Part shown: one piece after another, positions 7,629 through 16,045 of the stretch | How the letters are laid out: each line of letters starts with the position of its first letter | Numbering within the stretch: position 1 is the stretch's first letter | DNA from: an uncultured Ilumatobacter sp. | GTDB taxonomy: Bacteria; Actinomycetota; Acidimicrobiia; Acidimicrobiales; Ilumatobacteraceae | Direction of reading: 5' to 3' | DNA length: 37,790 bases | Assembly (NCBI GenBank): GCA_937919625.1 | Contig: CALFRK010000062.1 | Coordinates: forward strand, 1 to 37,790 | Made by a program: the position numbers and the translations under genes | Notes under the pieces: model-generated | Databases searched by the model: none | What the model was told of the DNA's origin: nothing | The model's input: only the letters and a program-made list of their open reading frames with translations

Positions 7629-8897
7629 ATGACCGTAGATGGTTCGCGGAACCCGAACTCCGGCGAGCAAACCGCGCCAGTCCATGCTTCGACGGTTTCT
7701 GATCTGCTTATTGGTGCGACGATATTGGTGGTCGATGACGAGGCGCCGAACCGCAAGTTGCTCGAGCGAATGGTCGGTGGTCGTGGCGGTGCCGATGTGC
7801 ATCTGCTGGCGGATCCTCGTGACACCGTCAGCACCTGCCACCAGATCTCCCCCGACCTGGTGATGCTCGATCTACACATGCCTCACATGGACGGCGTCGA
7901 GGTGATCGCTGCGATTCGAAACGAGTTCAGCGGTTCTGGGTTCTTCCCGATCATCGTCTTGACTGCCGACGTCACTTCGGGGGCAAAAGAAGCTGCGCTA
8001 GCGGCTGGAGCCAACGATTTTCTTACCAAACCATTCGACTTCACCGAAGTATTGCTTCGCGTCAGCAATCTCCTCAAGACAAGAACCGACTTTACCGAAA
8101 TCGAAACGCTCAATCGAAGCATTCAGCTACGTCTCGACGACCGAGATGCCCAAAACAGGGAGGCCGACGAAGCGCGCCGAGCGAGTATCGACCGGATCAA
8201 GCAGGCGCTTGAGCCCGGCGCTTTACGCATGGTGTTTCAACCGATCTTCAACATTTCTGAAATGCAGGTTGTCGGTTACGAGGCTCTCGCCCGATTCAAT
8301 GTCGAGCCCCAGAGATCACCCGACAAGTGGTTCCAGGAAGCGGCCGAGGTCGGTGATGGCGGCGCCCTCGAGATCACCGCTGTGACGGCCGCCCTTAACC
8401 AGTTTCCAAGCATTAGCGCTCGCCAGTTTCTCACCGTTAACGTTTCGCCGGCAACATTGATGGGCCCCCGATTCGAAGATGCCCTTGCTGGTTTGCCATT
8501 CGACCGAATCATTTTGGAGTTGACTGAGCACGTCGTGTTCACCGACTACCCGGACCTTGTCGCCACCCTTGGAAAGCTTCGATCCGAGGGCATCCGAATA
8601 GCCATCGACGATGCCGGATCCGGCTACTCAGGGCTGCAACATTTACTGCTCGTTCGCCCCGACATCATCAAGCTTGATATTGATCTGGTGAAGGGGATCG
8701 ACCACGATCCCCCTCGACGCGCTCTCGTCGCCGGTCTGCTCAACTTCGCCGCCGAGATCAACGCCACGACCATTGCCGAGGGCATCGAGACCGCCGAAGA
8801 ACTGGCGGCGCTTGGTTCCTTGGGTGTGCCGTGGGGGCAGGGGTACCACCTCGCACGACCGGGCCCGCTTCCCGATCCGGCAACGTGGCAGAGCTGA
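7629..8897 (+). CDS. Response regulator with receiver and EAL (c-di-GMP phosphodiesterase) domains
   Basis: 422 residues from ATG 7629 (a TTG at 7620 is in frame; neither has a clear ribosome site). The receiver domain (31-150) has D36/D37, phospho-acceptor D81 (MLDLHMP), T112 and K134 (LTKPF). A short helical linker follows. The EAL domain (about 190-415) has YEALARF (218-223), N271, E297/E300 (LELTE), the metal pair D327-D328 (IDDAGSGYSG), K348 and AEGIET, so it should be an active phosphodiesterase cutting c-di-GMP to pGpG. It is 114 nt downstream of the cyclase, on the same strand. No kinase is fused, so one of the kinases at 8923-15803 may be its partner. Confidence 0.93.
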   Translation: MTVDGSRNPNSGEQTAPVHASTVSDLLIGATILVVDDEAPNRKLLERMVGGRGGADVHLLADPRDTVSTCHQISPDLVMLDLHMPHMDGVEVIAAIRNEFSGSGFFPIIVLTADVTSGAKEAALAAGANDFLTKPFDFTEVLLRVSNLLKTRTDFTEIETLNRSIQLRLDDRDAQNREADEARRASIDRIKQALEPGALRMVFQPIFNISEMQVVGYEALARFNVEPQRSPDKWFQEAAEVGDGGALEITAVTAALNQFPSISARQFLTVNVSPATLMGPRFEDALAGLPFDRIILELTEHVVFTDYPDLVATLGKLRSEGIRIAIDDAGSGYSGLQHLLLVRPDIIKLDIDLVKGIDHDPPRRALVAGLLNFAAEINATTIAEGIETAEELAALGSLGVPWGQGYHLARPGPLPDPATWQS

Positions 8898-8922
8898 ACG
8901 TCGACACGGTACAGCCGGGCAG

Positions 8923-11040
8923 TTAGCGCCCGCTGGGGTGGGTCGCGACCGTCGTGGCTGAATCGGCAGCGGCCTCCGCGCTGGTGTCGATCGGGACCTC
9001 GAACCAGAACGTCGAGCCCTGGCCTTCGATGCTGTGGACCCCTATCGAACCCCCCATGGTTTCGATCAATCGTTTTGACACGGCGAGACCGAGACCGGTG
9101 CCTTGGATGCCTCGGATGCCGGCATCCAACCGCTCGAACGGCAAAAAGAGTTTCCCGAGCAGATCTGGAGAGATGCCGGGCCCGGTGTCGGCAACAGTGA
9201 GGCGGACATGTGCAAGATCCGCCGCTGCCCCAATCGCGATCATCCCGCCCGAGTGGTTGTACTTGATCGCATTCGACAGCAGGTTCAGGATCACCTGGCG
9301 GAGCATGTTGTTGTCGGCCCACAGGAACAACTCCGGCCCCGGCTCGACGTTTACCTCTATCTGACGCTCAGCAATCTGAGGACTGACAAGACCCAAACAT
9401 TCTGAAACCAACGAACGTACCTCGACACGTTCGAAGCTCGCGTCGAGGGTGCCTGACTCGATCCGTGTCAAGTCGAGAATGTCATCGACCATGTGCAGCA
9501 GATGCTCGCCGCCGGTACGGATGTAGTCGACACTTTCCAGGTTGTCTTTCCCGGTGAGGCTCATCTCGAGAATTTGAGCAAATCCCAATACCGAGTTGAG
9601 CGGTGTGCGAAGTTCATGACTCATCCGCGACATGAATTCACTCTTGGCCTGATTCGCCGACTCAGCCGCACTCAAGGCATCCAAGGCCTGCCGCCTTGCA
9701 GCGTAAAACTCTGTCATGTCCTTCGCCACGGTCACGGCCACCTGTTTGGTGTGGCCACTCGAGGCCAGGGGCGACATTCCGATCAGCACATCGAGCTCGG
9801 CACCGGACTTGGTGCGCCTGCGCCCCTCCTGCTTCTCCACCGTCTCGCCTGCCCAAAATCTAGTGTGGTACTCATCGGCTGCTTGGCGGCGGTCGGGCGG
9901 AACCAGCAGATTTCTGTGATTGCCGATCAGCTCCTCACGACTCCACCCGTAGGACCGGATGGCCTCCTCATTGACATCGAGAATCACCCCATCTCGATCC
10001 TCGATGATCATGGGATCGAGAGAACCTGCGAAAACGCTCGACAGCATCCTCATCTGGCCTTGTTTGGCAAGGGCCCGCGCCACGAAGAGTGAGATGCTGA
10101 TGTGGACAATCGCGAAGATCACATATGCCTTCTTCAACACGTCGCCGAAATCATGCACGTTCGCGAGTGCTTCTGATCGATCGATTTTCACGACCAATCC
10201 CAAGTTGTACTTCGGGATGTGGCGCGTCGCCGAGAACACTTCGTTCTCCCGGTAGTCCAGCGTGTCGGCGAAGAGTGACTCGTTGCCTTGCAGAGCCTGG
10301 ATGATCGGTACATTCACGTCGAGTTGGGAAACCGTCGTGTTGAACGCCGCGTCAGCGTCGAAACGGAGAGGCGTCACGAAGAGCGCGTCACCGTGTTCGT
10401 CGCGTTGGGCAAGAACTGTTTCGCCGGTCGCACCAAGACCGCTGTAGTCCGAGGTGAGGTCGTTCAACGCGTCTTGGTCGGATTCGAGCACGAGGATGTG
10501 AGTGACGCCGTTGGGGCCTGCCACGGGGCCGCCGACGGGATGCACCAACTGCCCTCGGGAGTTGAGGAACAAGTCGCCGTTGGCGATGGATGTGGCGGCC
10601 GCCGCCACAAAGGCGAGATCGGCATACTGCGTTCCAACACGGGTCTCATCGGTTGCCGCTATGACGAGGCCATCTTGGTGGAGTATCAACAGGTCCGAGA
10701 ACACCGGGACGAGAGCGGATTCGAGTTCGGCCGTGGCCGTTTCGATCGCTCCTGAGGGCGGGGGTTGCTGCGATTCACCAAGGCCGTTGATGGCGGCGAC
10801 AAGGTTCTGTCGAGTGAGAAGGCCCAAAATATCTACCTCTAAGTCCTCGTTGAGGCTGTCTAGCACCCGAGCCTTCTGCACCGCGGCGACCGCCTCGATG
10901 TGTTGCAGCTCGGCGCTGGTCAATCGCTGACGCTGATTGGCATAGAGGGCAAGGCCCATCACCAACACCGCGATCAGCACCGATAAACACGCAACCGCCA
11001 CGCCGATGCTGCTTCGGCGGTGCCACCAAGTAAGCGTCAC
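8923..11040 (-). CDS. Membrane Cache-PAS sensor histidine kinase
   Basis: 705 residues. Order: short cytoplasmic tail; membrane helix about 12-34; extracellular Cache-like sensor domain about 40-300; second helix about 305-324; PAS about 335-445 (DPMIIEDRDGVILDVNEEAI...); HisKA with phospho-acceptor His475 (MSHELRTPLN); HATPase_c about 575-685 (NLLSNAIKYN, DTGPGI, GTGLGLA). All kinase boxes are intact. The GTG at 11040 is chosen because GGAG lies 6 nt before it; a TTG at 11058 is also in frame. It converges on the receiver-EAL gene with only 25 nt between them and is divergent from the haem-PAS kinase. It has no receiver of its own, so it needs a separate response regulator. Confidence 0.92.
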   Translation of the reverse strand: MTLTWWHRRSSIGVAVACLSVLIAVLVMGLALYANQRQRLTSAELQHIEAVAAVQKARVLDSLNEDLEVDILGLLTRQNLVAAINGLGESQQPPPSGAIETATAELESALVPVFSDLLILHQDGLVIAATDETRVGTQYADLAFVAAAATSIANGDLFLNSRGQLVHPVGGPVAGPNGVTHILVLESDQDALNDLTSDYSGLGATGETVLAQRDEHGDALFVTPLRFDADAAFNTTVSQLDVNVPIIQALQGNESLFADTLDYRENEVFSATRHIPKYNLGLVVKIDRSEALANVHDFGDVLKKAYVIFAIVHISISLFVARALAKQGQMRMLSSVFAGSLDPMIIEDRDGVILDVNEEAIRSYGWSREELIGNHRNLLVPPDRRQAADEYHTRFWAGETVEKQEGRRRTKSGAELDVLIGMSPLASSGHTKQVAVTVAKDMTEFYAARRQALDALSAAESANQAKSEFMSRMSHELRTPLNSVLGFAQILEMSLTGKDNLESVDYIRTGGEHLLHMVDDILDLTRIESGTLDASFERVEVRSLVSECLGLVSPQIAERQIEVNVEPGPELFLWADNNMLRQVILNLLSNAIKYNHSGGMIAIGAAADLAHVRLTVADTGPGISPDLLGKLFLPFERLDAGIRGIQGTGLGLAVSKRLIETMGGSIGVHSIEGQGSTFWFEVPIDTSAEAAADSATTVATHPSGR

Positions 11041-11211
11041 AATTGACTCCAGCTTCAAGCCCCGTTGGCCTGTCCGACTATCCGTAACGATAACAGTCGT
11101 GGTGGTCGCGCGACGTTCTTGCGCCGACTGGGGTTGGCACAGTTGGTCGAGCCCGGCTGGGTAACGATCGTCGGGAGATAACGTTCTTGACGTGAGGGAG
11201 AGTGACGATCG

Positions 11212-12750
11212 ATGACCACAGCGGACGGGATCGATGCTGATCGATCGGGATCGGTCAGCCCTTCACAAGAGCTGACTGCGATCGTTGGATACGACGGCTT
11301 TTTGCGCGATACGAACCGCGCATGGGTTGCCTCTCTGTCCTGGTCACCCGACGAGTTGGCGGCCATCAGGTTCATCGATCTGGTGCACCCCGCGGATGCC
11401 GACGCAACATCGGCACTGCTCGATTCGGTCGCCGACAGCAACCAGTCGGCGAACCTTACGAACGCGGTGATTTCGCGCGACGGCGAGCACCAGTGGTTCG
11501 GGTGGACGTTTACGGCAGTCGATGGTGGCGTGTACGTGGTCGGCGTTCAGACCGCGGGCGACGCAGACCGCGAGACGGCACTCACACAGCGCGAGCGGCG
11601 AATCCACGCCCAGCTCGATGACGAACCGATCGCAATCATCACGATTGACAGCAGTGGCACGGTAACCAGTTTCAGCGCCGCAGCGCAAGTCATCTTCGGC
11701 TATGAAGCCAGCGAGATACTCGGCCGGAACGTCAAAGTGTTGATGCCTCAGCCCGATCAGGATGAGCACGATGGGTACCTCGCCCGCTATGTCGAAACCG
11801 GCCAAACAAAGGTCGTCGGTACCACCCGCGACGTCATGGGCCTACGAAAGTCCGGCACGACGTTTCCGATTGAGCTCGCCGTACACGAAAAGGTGATCGG
11901 CGGAGTGTCAACCTTCGTTGGAGCCGTACAGGATCGTACGAGCGCCCTCAGCGCACAATCCGAGAGGCATGCGGCGCTGGTCGCAAGGCAGTCGGCGCTG
12001 GTCGCAAGGCAGTCGGCGCTGGTCGCCGTGTCGGCCAACGCTGCCAAGAACAACTTCCTCTCGCATATGAGCCACCAACTCCGCACTCCGTTGAACGCGA
12101 TATTGGGGTTTGCTCAACTCGCCGAACTCGAGGCACAAACCAGCCTCCAAAAGGAAAACGCTGAACTGATCCTCGCTGCTGGTCGGCACCTTCTATCACT
12201 GATCAACAATGTGCTCGACATCAGCCTGATCGAGGCCGGTCAGCTGCAGGTCTCGCTCGAAAGCGTCTCAGTTCACGAGGTCGTCACCGAATGTTTGGCG
12301 TTTGTCGAGCCGCAGGCAAGCAATCGTCAGATCAGTTTAACGAAACGCAACGAGACGGTGATGTTCGTGCGGGCCGACGGGCAACGTCTTCGTCAAGTCC
12401 TACTGAAACTGCTTTCCAACGCGGTCAAAAACAGTTTCGACGGTGGTGACATCACGTTGGAGGTGACAAGCACGCTCGACGCGATGGCCCGATTCGCAGT
12501 CACCGACGCCGGGCCCGGTATGGATCCCAGCGCCACCGCGCGGATATTCGAATCGTTTGCAGCTCCGAACCCCGGGCGATCCGCTAGCGAAGGGGCAGGT
12601 TTGGGTCTGGCGACTGCGTCTGCATTGACGAAGCTGATGGGCGGCACCATAGGGTTCGAATCCAAGTTGGGCGACGGATCGACCTTTTGGATCGAACTGG
12701 CCAAAGTCGAGGCTCAGATCGACGCCGCCGACCGCAACGAGAGTCAGTAG
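11212..12750 (+). CDS. FixL-like haem-PAS histidine kinase, soluble
   Basis: 512 residues, no membrane helix. PAS1 is at about 15-118, PAS2 at about 130-245, then HisKA and HATPase_c (about 395-497). PAS2 resembles the FixL O2-sensing haem domain: EHDGYLARYVETG supplies H186 (equivalent to the haem-ligand His200 of Bradyrhizobium FixL), R192 (R206) and R206 (R220, the O2-contacting Arg). GTTFPIELAV is also FixL-like. The kinase H-box reads MSHQLRTPLN: the residue after phospho-acceptor His288 is Gln instead of the usual Glu, which may slow phosphotransfer. The N-box (LLSNAVKN), DAGPG and GAGLGLA are kept. A heptad is duplicated in the PAS-kinase linker. No REC domain is attached. The role as O2 or redox sensor is inferred from these residues. 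Confidence 0.9.
   Translation: MTTADGIDADRSGSVSPSQELTAIVGYDGFLRDTNRAWVASLSWSPDELAAIRFIDLVHPADADATSALLDSVADSNQSANLTNAVISRDGEHQWFGWTFTAVDGGVYVVGVQTAGDADRETALTQRERRIHAQLDDEPIAIITIDSSGTVTSFSAAAQVIFGYEASEILGRNVKVLMPQPDQDEHDGYLARYVETGQTKVVGTTRDVMGLRKSGTTFPIELAVHEKVIGGVSTFVGAVQDRTSALSAQSERHAALVARQSALVARQSALVAVSANAAKNNFLSHMSHQLRTPLNAILGFAQLAELEAQTSLQKENAELILAAGRHLLSLINNVLDISLIEAGQLQVSLESVSVHEVVTECLAFVEPQASNRQISLTKRNETVMFVRADGQRLRQVLLKLLSNAVKNSFDGGDITLEVTSTLDAMARFAVTDAGPGMDPSATARIFESFAAPNPGRSASEGAGLGLATASALTKLMGGTIGFESKLGDGSTFWIELAKVEAQIDAADRNESQ
11973..12026 (+). repeat. 21-bp tandem repeat in the PAS-kinase linker
   Basis: Two identical 21-bp units (11973-11993, 11994-12014) and 12 bp of a third. 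They encode the heptad ALVARQS twice plus ALVA, residues 255-273. One repeat unit equals one coiled-coil heptad, so copy changes keep frame and helix register. Confidence 0.95.
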
Positions 12751-12813
12751 GGCCGGCGAGCGTTCGTCAGTCGAACTGTGTCGGCGCGCCGGTACCCTCC
12801 CAGCGATCGACTC

Positions 12814-12839
12814 TGGCCACTACTGGCCACTACTGGCCA
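12814..12839. repeat. 10-bp tandem repeat between convergent kinase genes
   Basis: TGGCCACTAC occurs twice (12814-12823, 12824-12833), followed by TGGCCA. It fills the short gap between the ends of the haem-PAS kinase and the hybrid kinase. No clear terminator hairpin with a T-run is seen there. Confidence 0.7.
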
Positions 12840-12842
12840 GCG

Positions 12843-15803
12843 CTACGTGCCCGGGTTGCTCAGCTCGTGGGCGAGTTGTCGATGTGCGTCTTCGAACGAG
12901 TGGCGGAGTTCGTCGACGAGTTTGCGGAGTTCGTCGGCGTCGGCGTCGGGTTGTTGTTCGATCTGGTGACTGAGGCGGGCGGTTCGTACAGCTCCGAACG
13001 TGCCGGCGGTTCCTTTGAGGAAGTGGGCGTCCTGGCGGATCTGATCGATGTTGCCGGTATCGATCGCGTTCTGAAGGGCATCGAGCCGTGTGTCGTAGTC
13101 GTGAAGAACTGTCTGAAGAAACTCGTCGATGTCGACAGGGTCGGTGAAGAGCTCGGCGAGTTGGCGAACGACATCGTGATCGATGTCTGCATCAGCGTCG
13201 TGGTGCCCTGGCGGCGGGTCGGGAGTCGGCTCGTCGTGGGAGTTCGTGGCGGCGAGGTTGCGGTTGAGTTGTCGCTCGATGTGGGTCTTGAACTGGGCGA
13301 CGTCGATCGGTTTGGTGAGGTACCCGTCGGCTCCGGCGGCGAGCAGATGGTCGATGTGTAGTTGGGTGGCGTCGGCGCTGACGACGATGACGGGGATCGC
13401 CCGTGTTGTGGGTTGCAATCGAAGCCGTTCGAGGAGCTCTTCACCGTTCATGTCGGGCAGGTGGAGGTCGAGCAGGATCAGATCGGGTCGATGTTGTTGT
13501 GCGAGTTCGATGCCGGATCCGCCGTTCATTGCGATGATCAACTCGTAGGTCGGGTCGGATGCCAGGATGCGTTCGACGAGGCGAATGTTGGACGGGTTGT
13601 CTTCGATATAGAGAAGCCTCTTGCTGTCCGCCGGTGTCGTCACGGCGTGTTGGTTCAGATCGGAGCCAGGCACCATGGGTACCTGTTCGATTGGATTGTG
13701 TGCTTGGTCGAGTTCGATCCAGAACGTGGCGCCTTCGCCGAGGATGCTGTCGACGCCGATTTCGCCACCCATACTGTCGACGAGACCGTACGCGATGGCG
13801 AGCCCGAGGCCGGTGCCCTCGACGGTCGTGAACTCGGCGCCGAGACGTTGGAAGGGCGTGAAGAGGAGATCGAGTTGGTCGTCGGCGATTCCGGGTCCGG
13901 TGTCGGCGATGGAGACCCGAACCCGTCCGGCAGCGGTGGCGTTGCACGAGACTTCGACGGATCCATCTTCCCGGTTGTACTTGACGGCGTTGCTGAGCAG
14001 GTTGAGGAGGACCTGCTCCAATCTTCGCCGATCGCCGTATACGTATGTCTCGTGGTCTGAGCAGAGGGGGAAATTGGCTTCGGGGAACTGGAGCTTGCGG
14101 TCCAACGCCGCCGGTCGCACGAGTTCGAGTGATCTCTCGACGACCTCGCCAAGTCTGACAGGTTCGAGCGAGATGCCCATGTGGCCGGACTCGATCAGCG
14201 TGATATCAAGGATCTCATTGATCATTCCGAGTAGGTGTTTGCCTCCGCGGTGAATCAGGCTGACATTCTCGTGTTGCTCCGGGTCGAGGTTGTCCTGTTC
14301 GAGCAGCTGGGAAAATCCGATGATCGCATTGAGGGGTGTTCGTAACTCGTGGCTCATCTTCGACAGGAACTGATTCTTGGCGGAATTGGCCTGCTCGGCG
14401 GCGTTTCGGGCATCGAGAAGCTGCTGTTCGGCGAGATGTCGGTCGGTGACGTCTCTCGAGATCTGCAGCAGGTAAGGCGCGGTCCCGGCACTTCCGATGA
14501 TCGGGATCTTCTTGGTGTGCAGGAGGCGGCGACCGTGCTCGCTGGTCTCGATCGATTCGGTCGGGATGCTGATTGATTGACCGGAATCGAGCACGGTACG
14601 GTCGCCTGCCAACGAGAGCCCAATTGAAAGGTCTTCCGAGGACTTCCCGACCAATTCGCCGTTGGTGTAGCCCAGCATCCGCGTGACAGCCCCGTTGATA
14701 TGAACGAACCGCAGGTCGGCGTCTTTGACCAGGATCAGGTCGGGATGGTTGTCGATAATCGCATCGAGCAGGGCGCTCGTCTGCCGCAGTTGGTCGTCGG
14801 CGATCGATCGGCGGCGTCGCTGAATCAACATCGTCGCAAGACCAGCGACAACGAGCGCAGCCATCATCGCCGTGGAAGCGACGATCGCGGTTCGAACTTC
14901 GTCGGCCGATCGAAGCGCTACCGCGGTCGGGATTTCGGTGACGACTGCCCATCCGATCGATGGGACCGGGGCGTAGGCAACAACCGAAGTGTCTCGTGTG
15001 CCGGAACTAGCTTCGCCACGCAATGCACCCGCAATTCGAGGGTCGTCCGCGATCGACACGAGGCTGGTCGGCTGGTGTCCAGTCTGAGCAACAATAACGC
15101 CGCGTTGGTCTGTGACGGTGATCGATACGCCCTGCGCCCTCGAGTAGTCCTCGATGTACCGCTGAATCGCCGTGAGATGAACTCCAGCGACGATCAACCC
15201 GACCAACCGACCCTGACACGATGGATCCGAATCAGCCAGGCACGTAGATTTGGGATCGACGGCATGGACCGGTGATGCCGCCGCAACGACCAGTTGTTCG
15301 CCCGTCGCGGCGGTCTGGTACGCCTCTGACAAGTAGGTTGCGTCGGTCTCGAGAACGCCTCGATACCAGTCGCGGTAAGCGAACGATTGGCCGATGATCG
15401 ATGGTGTTTCCGGGAGGATCGCCAGCAACTCGCCGCCGCTGTCGGCGATGAAGGCCAACTCGACCTCAGGTTTGCTGTGGTACAACTGGACTAGAATCTC
15501 CTGCGCCCAGCCCTCATCCGAAGCCGTCAGTCCATTGCGTAGCGACGACCGCACGGAGAACGACTCGACCAGAGATGTAAGACCTTCCAGATGCTCCCCG
15601 ACCACGGTCGCACTCGCAGCAGCAGTACCTCTGACCGAGCGGTCCACGTTGGTTCGTGTGGCATCGGTAGACACACCGATCGCGATCCCGGCCAACAAAA
15701 AGAGTGGGCCGAGTGCAAGCAAGGCGACCGCTGTGACGAGCCACCACGCAGACCAGCGGGAAGGCTGATAGACCGGTTCGGCCAACACGTTTTCTTTCGT
15801 CAT
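12843..15803 (-). CDS. Hybrid histidine kinase: Cache-PAS-HisKA-HATPase-REC-HPt
   Basis: 986 residues from ATG 15803 (an upstream TTG at 15848 is in frame but less likely). Membrane helix about 20-42; extracellular Cache sensor about 45-290 with Cys-containing segment (STCLADSDPSC); second helix about 315-338; PAS about 360-480; HisKA with His near 484 (MSHELRTPLN); HATPase_c (NLLSNAVKYN, DTGPGI, GTGLGLA); receiver with phospho-Asp near 778 (LILLDLHLPDMNG) and LTKPI; and a C-terminal HPt domain with His near 926 (AHFLKGTAGTFGA). This is a full internal phosphorelay ready to pass phosphate to a separate receiver, such as that of the EAL protein. The Asp/His-rich segment before HPt (TPDPPPGHHDADADIDHD) is a flexible linker. 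The extracellular ligand is unknown. Confidence 0.93.
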   Translation of the reverse strand: MTKENVLAEPVYQPSRWSAWWLVTAVALLALGPLFLLAGIAIGVSTDATRTNVDRSVRGTAAASATVVGEHLEGLTSLVESFSVRSSLRNGLTASDEGWAQEILVQLYHSKPEVELAFIADSGGELLAILPETPSIIGQSFAYRDWYRGVLETDATYLSEAYQTAATGEQLVVAAASPVHAVDPKSTCLADSDPSCQGRLVGLIVAGVHLTAIQRYIEDYSRAQGVSITVTDQRGVIVAQTGHQPTSLVSIADDPRIAGALRGEASSGTRDTSVVAYAPVPSIGWAVVTEIPTAVALRSADEVRTAIVASTAMMAALVVAGLATMLIQRRRRSIADDQLRQTSALLDAIIDNHPDLILVKDADLRFVHINGAVTRMLGYTNGELVGKSSEDLSIGLSLAGDRTVLDSGQSISIPTESIETSEHGRRLLHTKKIPIIGSAGTAPYLLQISRDVTDRHLAEQQLLDARNAAEQANSAKNQFLSKMSHELRTPLNAIIGFSQLLEQDNLDPEQHENVSLIHRGGKHLLGMINEILDITLIESGHMGISLEPVRLGEVVERSLELVRPAALDRKLQFPEANFPLCSDHETYVYGDRRRLEQVLLNLLSNAVKYNREDGSVEVSCNATAAGRVRVSIADTGPGIADDQLDLLFTPFQRLGAEFTTVEGTGLGLAIAYGLVDSMGGEIGVDSILGEGATFWIELDQAHNPIEQVPMVPGSDLNQHAVTTPADSKRLLYIEDNPSNIRLVERILASDPTYELIIAMNGGSGIELAQQHRPDLILLDLHLPDMNGEELLERLRLQPTTRAIPVIVVSADATQLHIDHLLAAGADGYLTKPIDVAQFKTHIERQLNRNLAATNSHDEPTPDPPPGHHDADADIDHDVVRQLAELFTDPVDIDEFLQTVLHDYDTRLDALQNAIDTGNIDQIRQDAHFLKGTAGTFGAVRTARLSHQIEQQPDADADELRKLVDELRHSFEDAHRQLAHELSNPGT

Positions 15804-15942
15804 TGCTTTTGCCCACTGCAATCGTATGGCATAACAAAATTCAGTCAAGTACGAAATTCGTCGCTGCTAACAGGGCCGATAGTCACGGGTAGCCGCCAGG
15901 CCGCATTGTTGACAAGTCCCGTGAGGGTGGATCTGTCGCCCG

Positions 15943-15983
15943 ACCTTCCCCAGCAAGCTCGCCTCAAACTTGCTGGGGAAGGT
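15943..15983. promoter_or_regulatory. Perfect 15-bp inverted repeat upstream of the DUF4157 gene
   Basis: ACCTTCCCCAGCAAG (15943-15957) is the exact reverse complement of 15969-15983, with an 11-nt loop. There is no T-run on either side, so it is not a simple terminator. A TTGACA at 15909-15914 may be the -35 of a promoter reading into 16046, which would put the hairpin in the 5' leader. It could be an operator, a leader hairpin or a transcript-insulating stem. Confidence 0.8.
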
Positions 15984-16045
15984 GCCTTCTCGCGCTGCTC
16001 AGCGATATAGAGTCATCGAATCCGAACGCGGGGAGGGGATTCGAC

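Noticed and set aside
13362-14060. Long plus-strand frames opposite the hybrid kinase
   Set aside because: They are antisense shadows: the minus strand has continuous HATPase and receiver motifs and the plus-strand products resemble nothing known.
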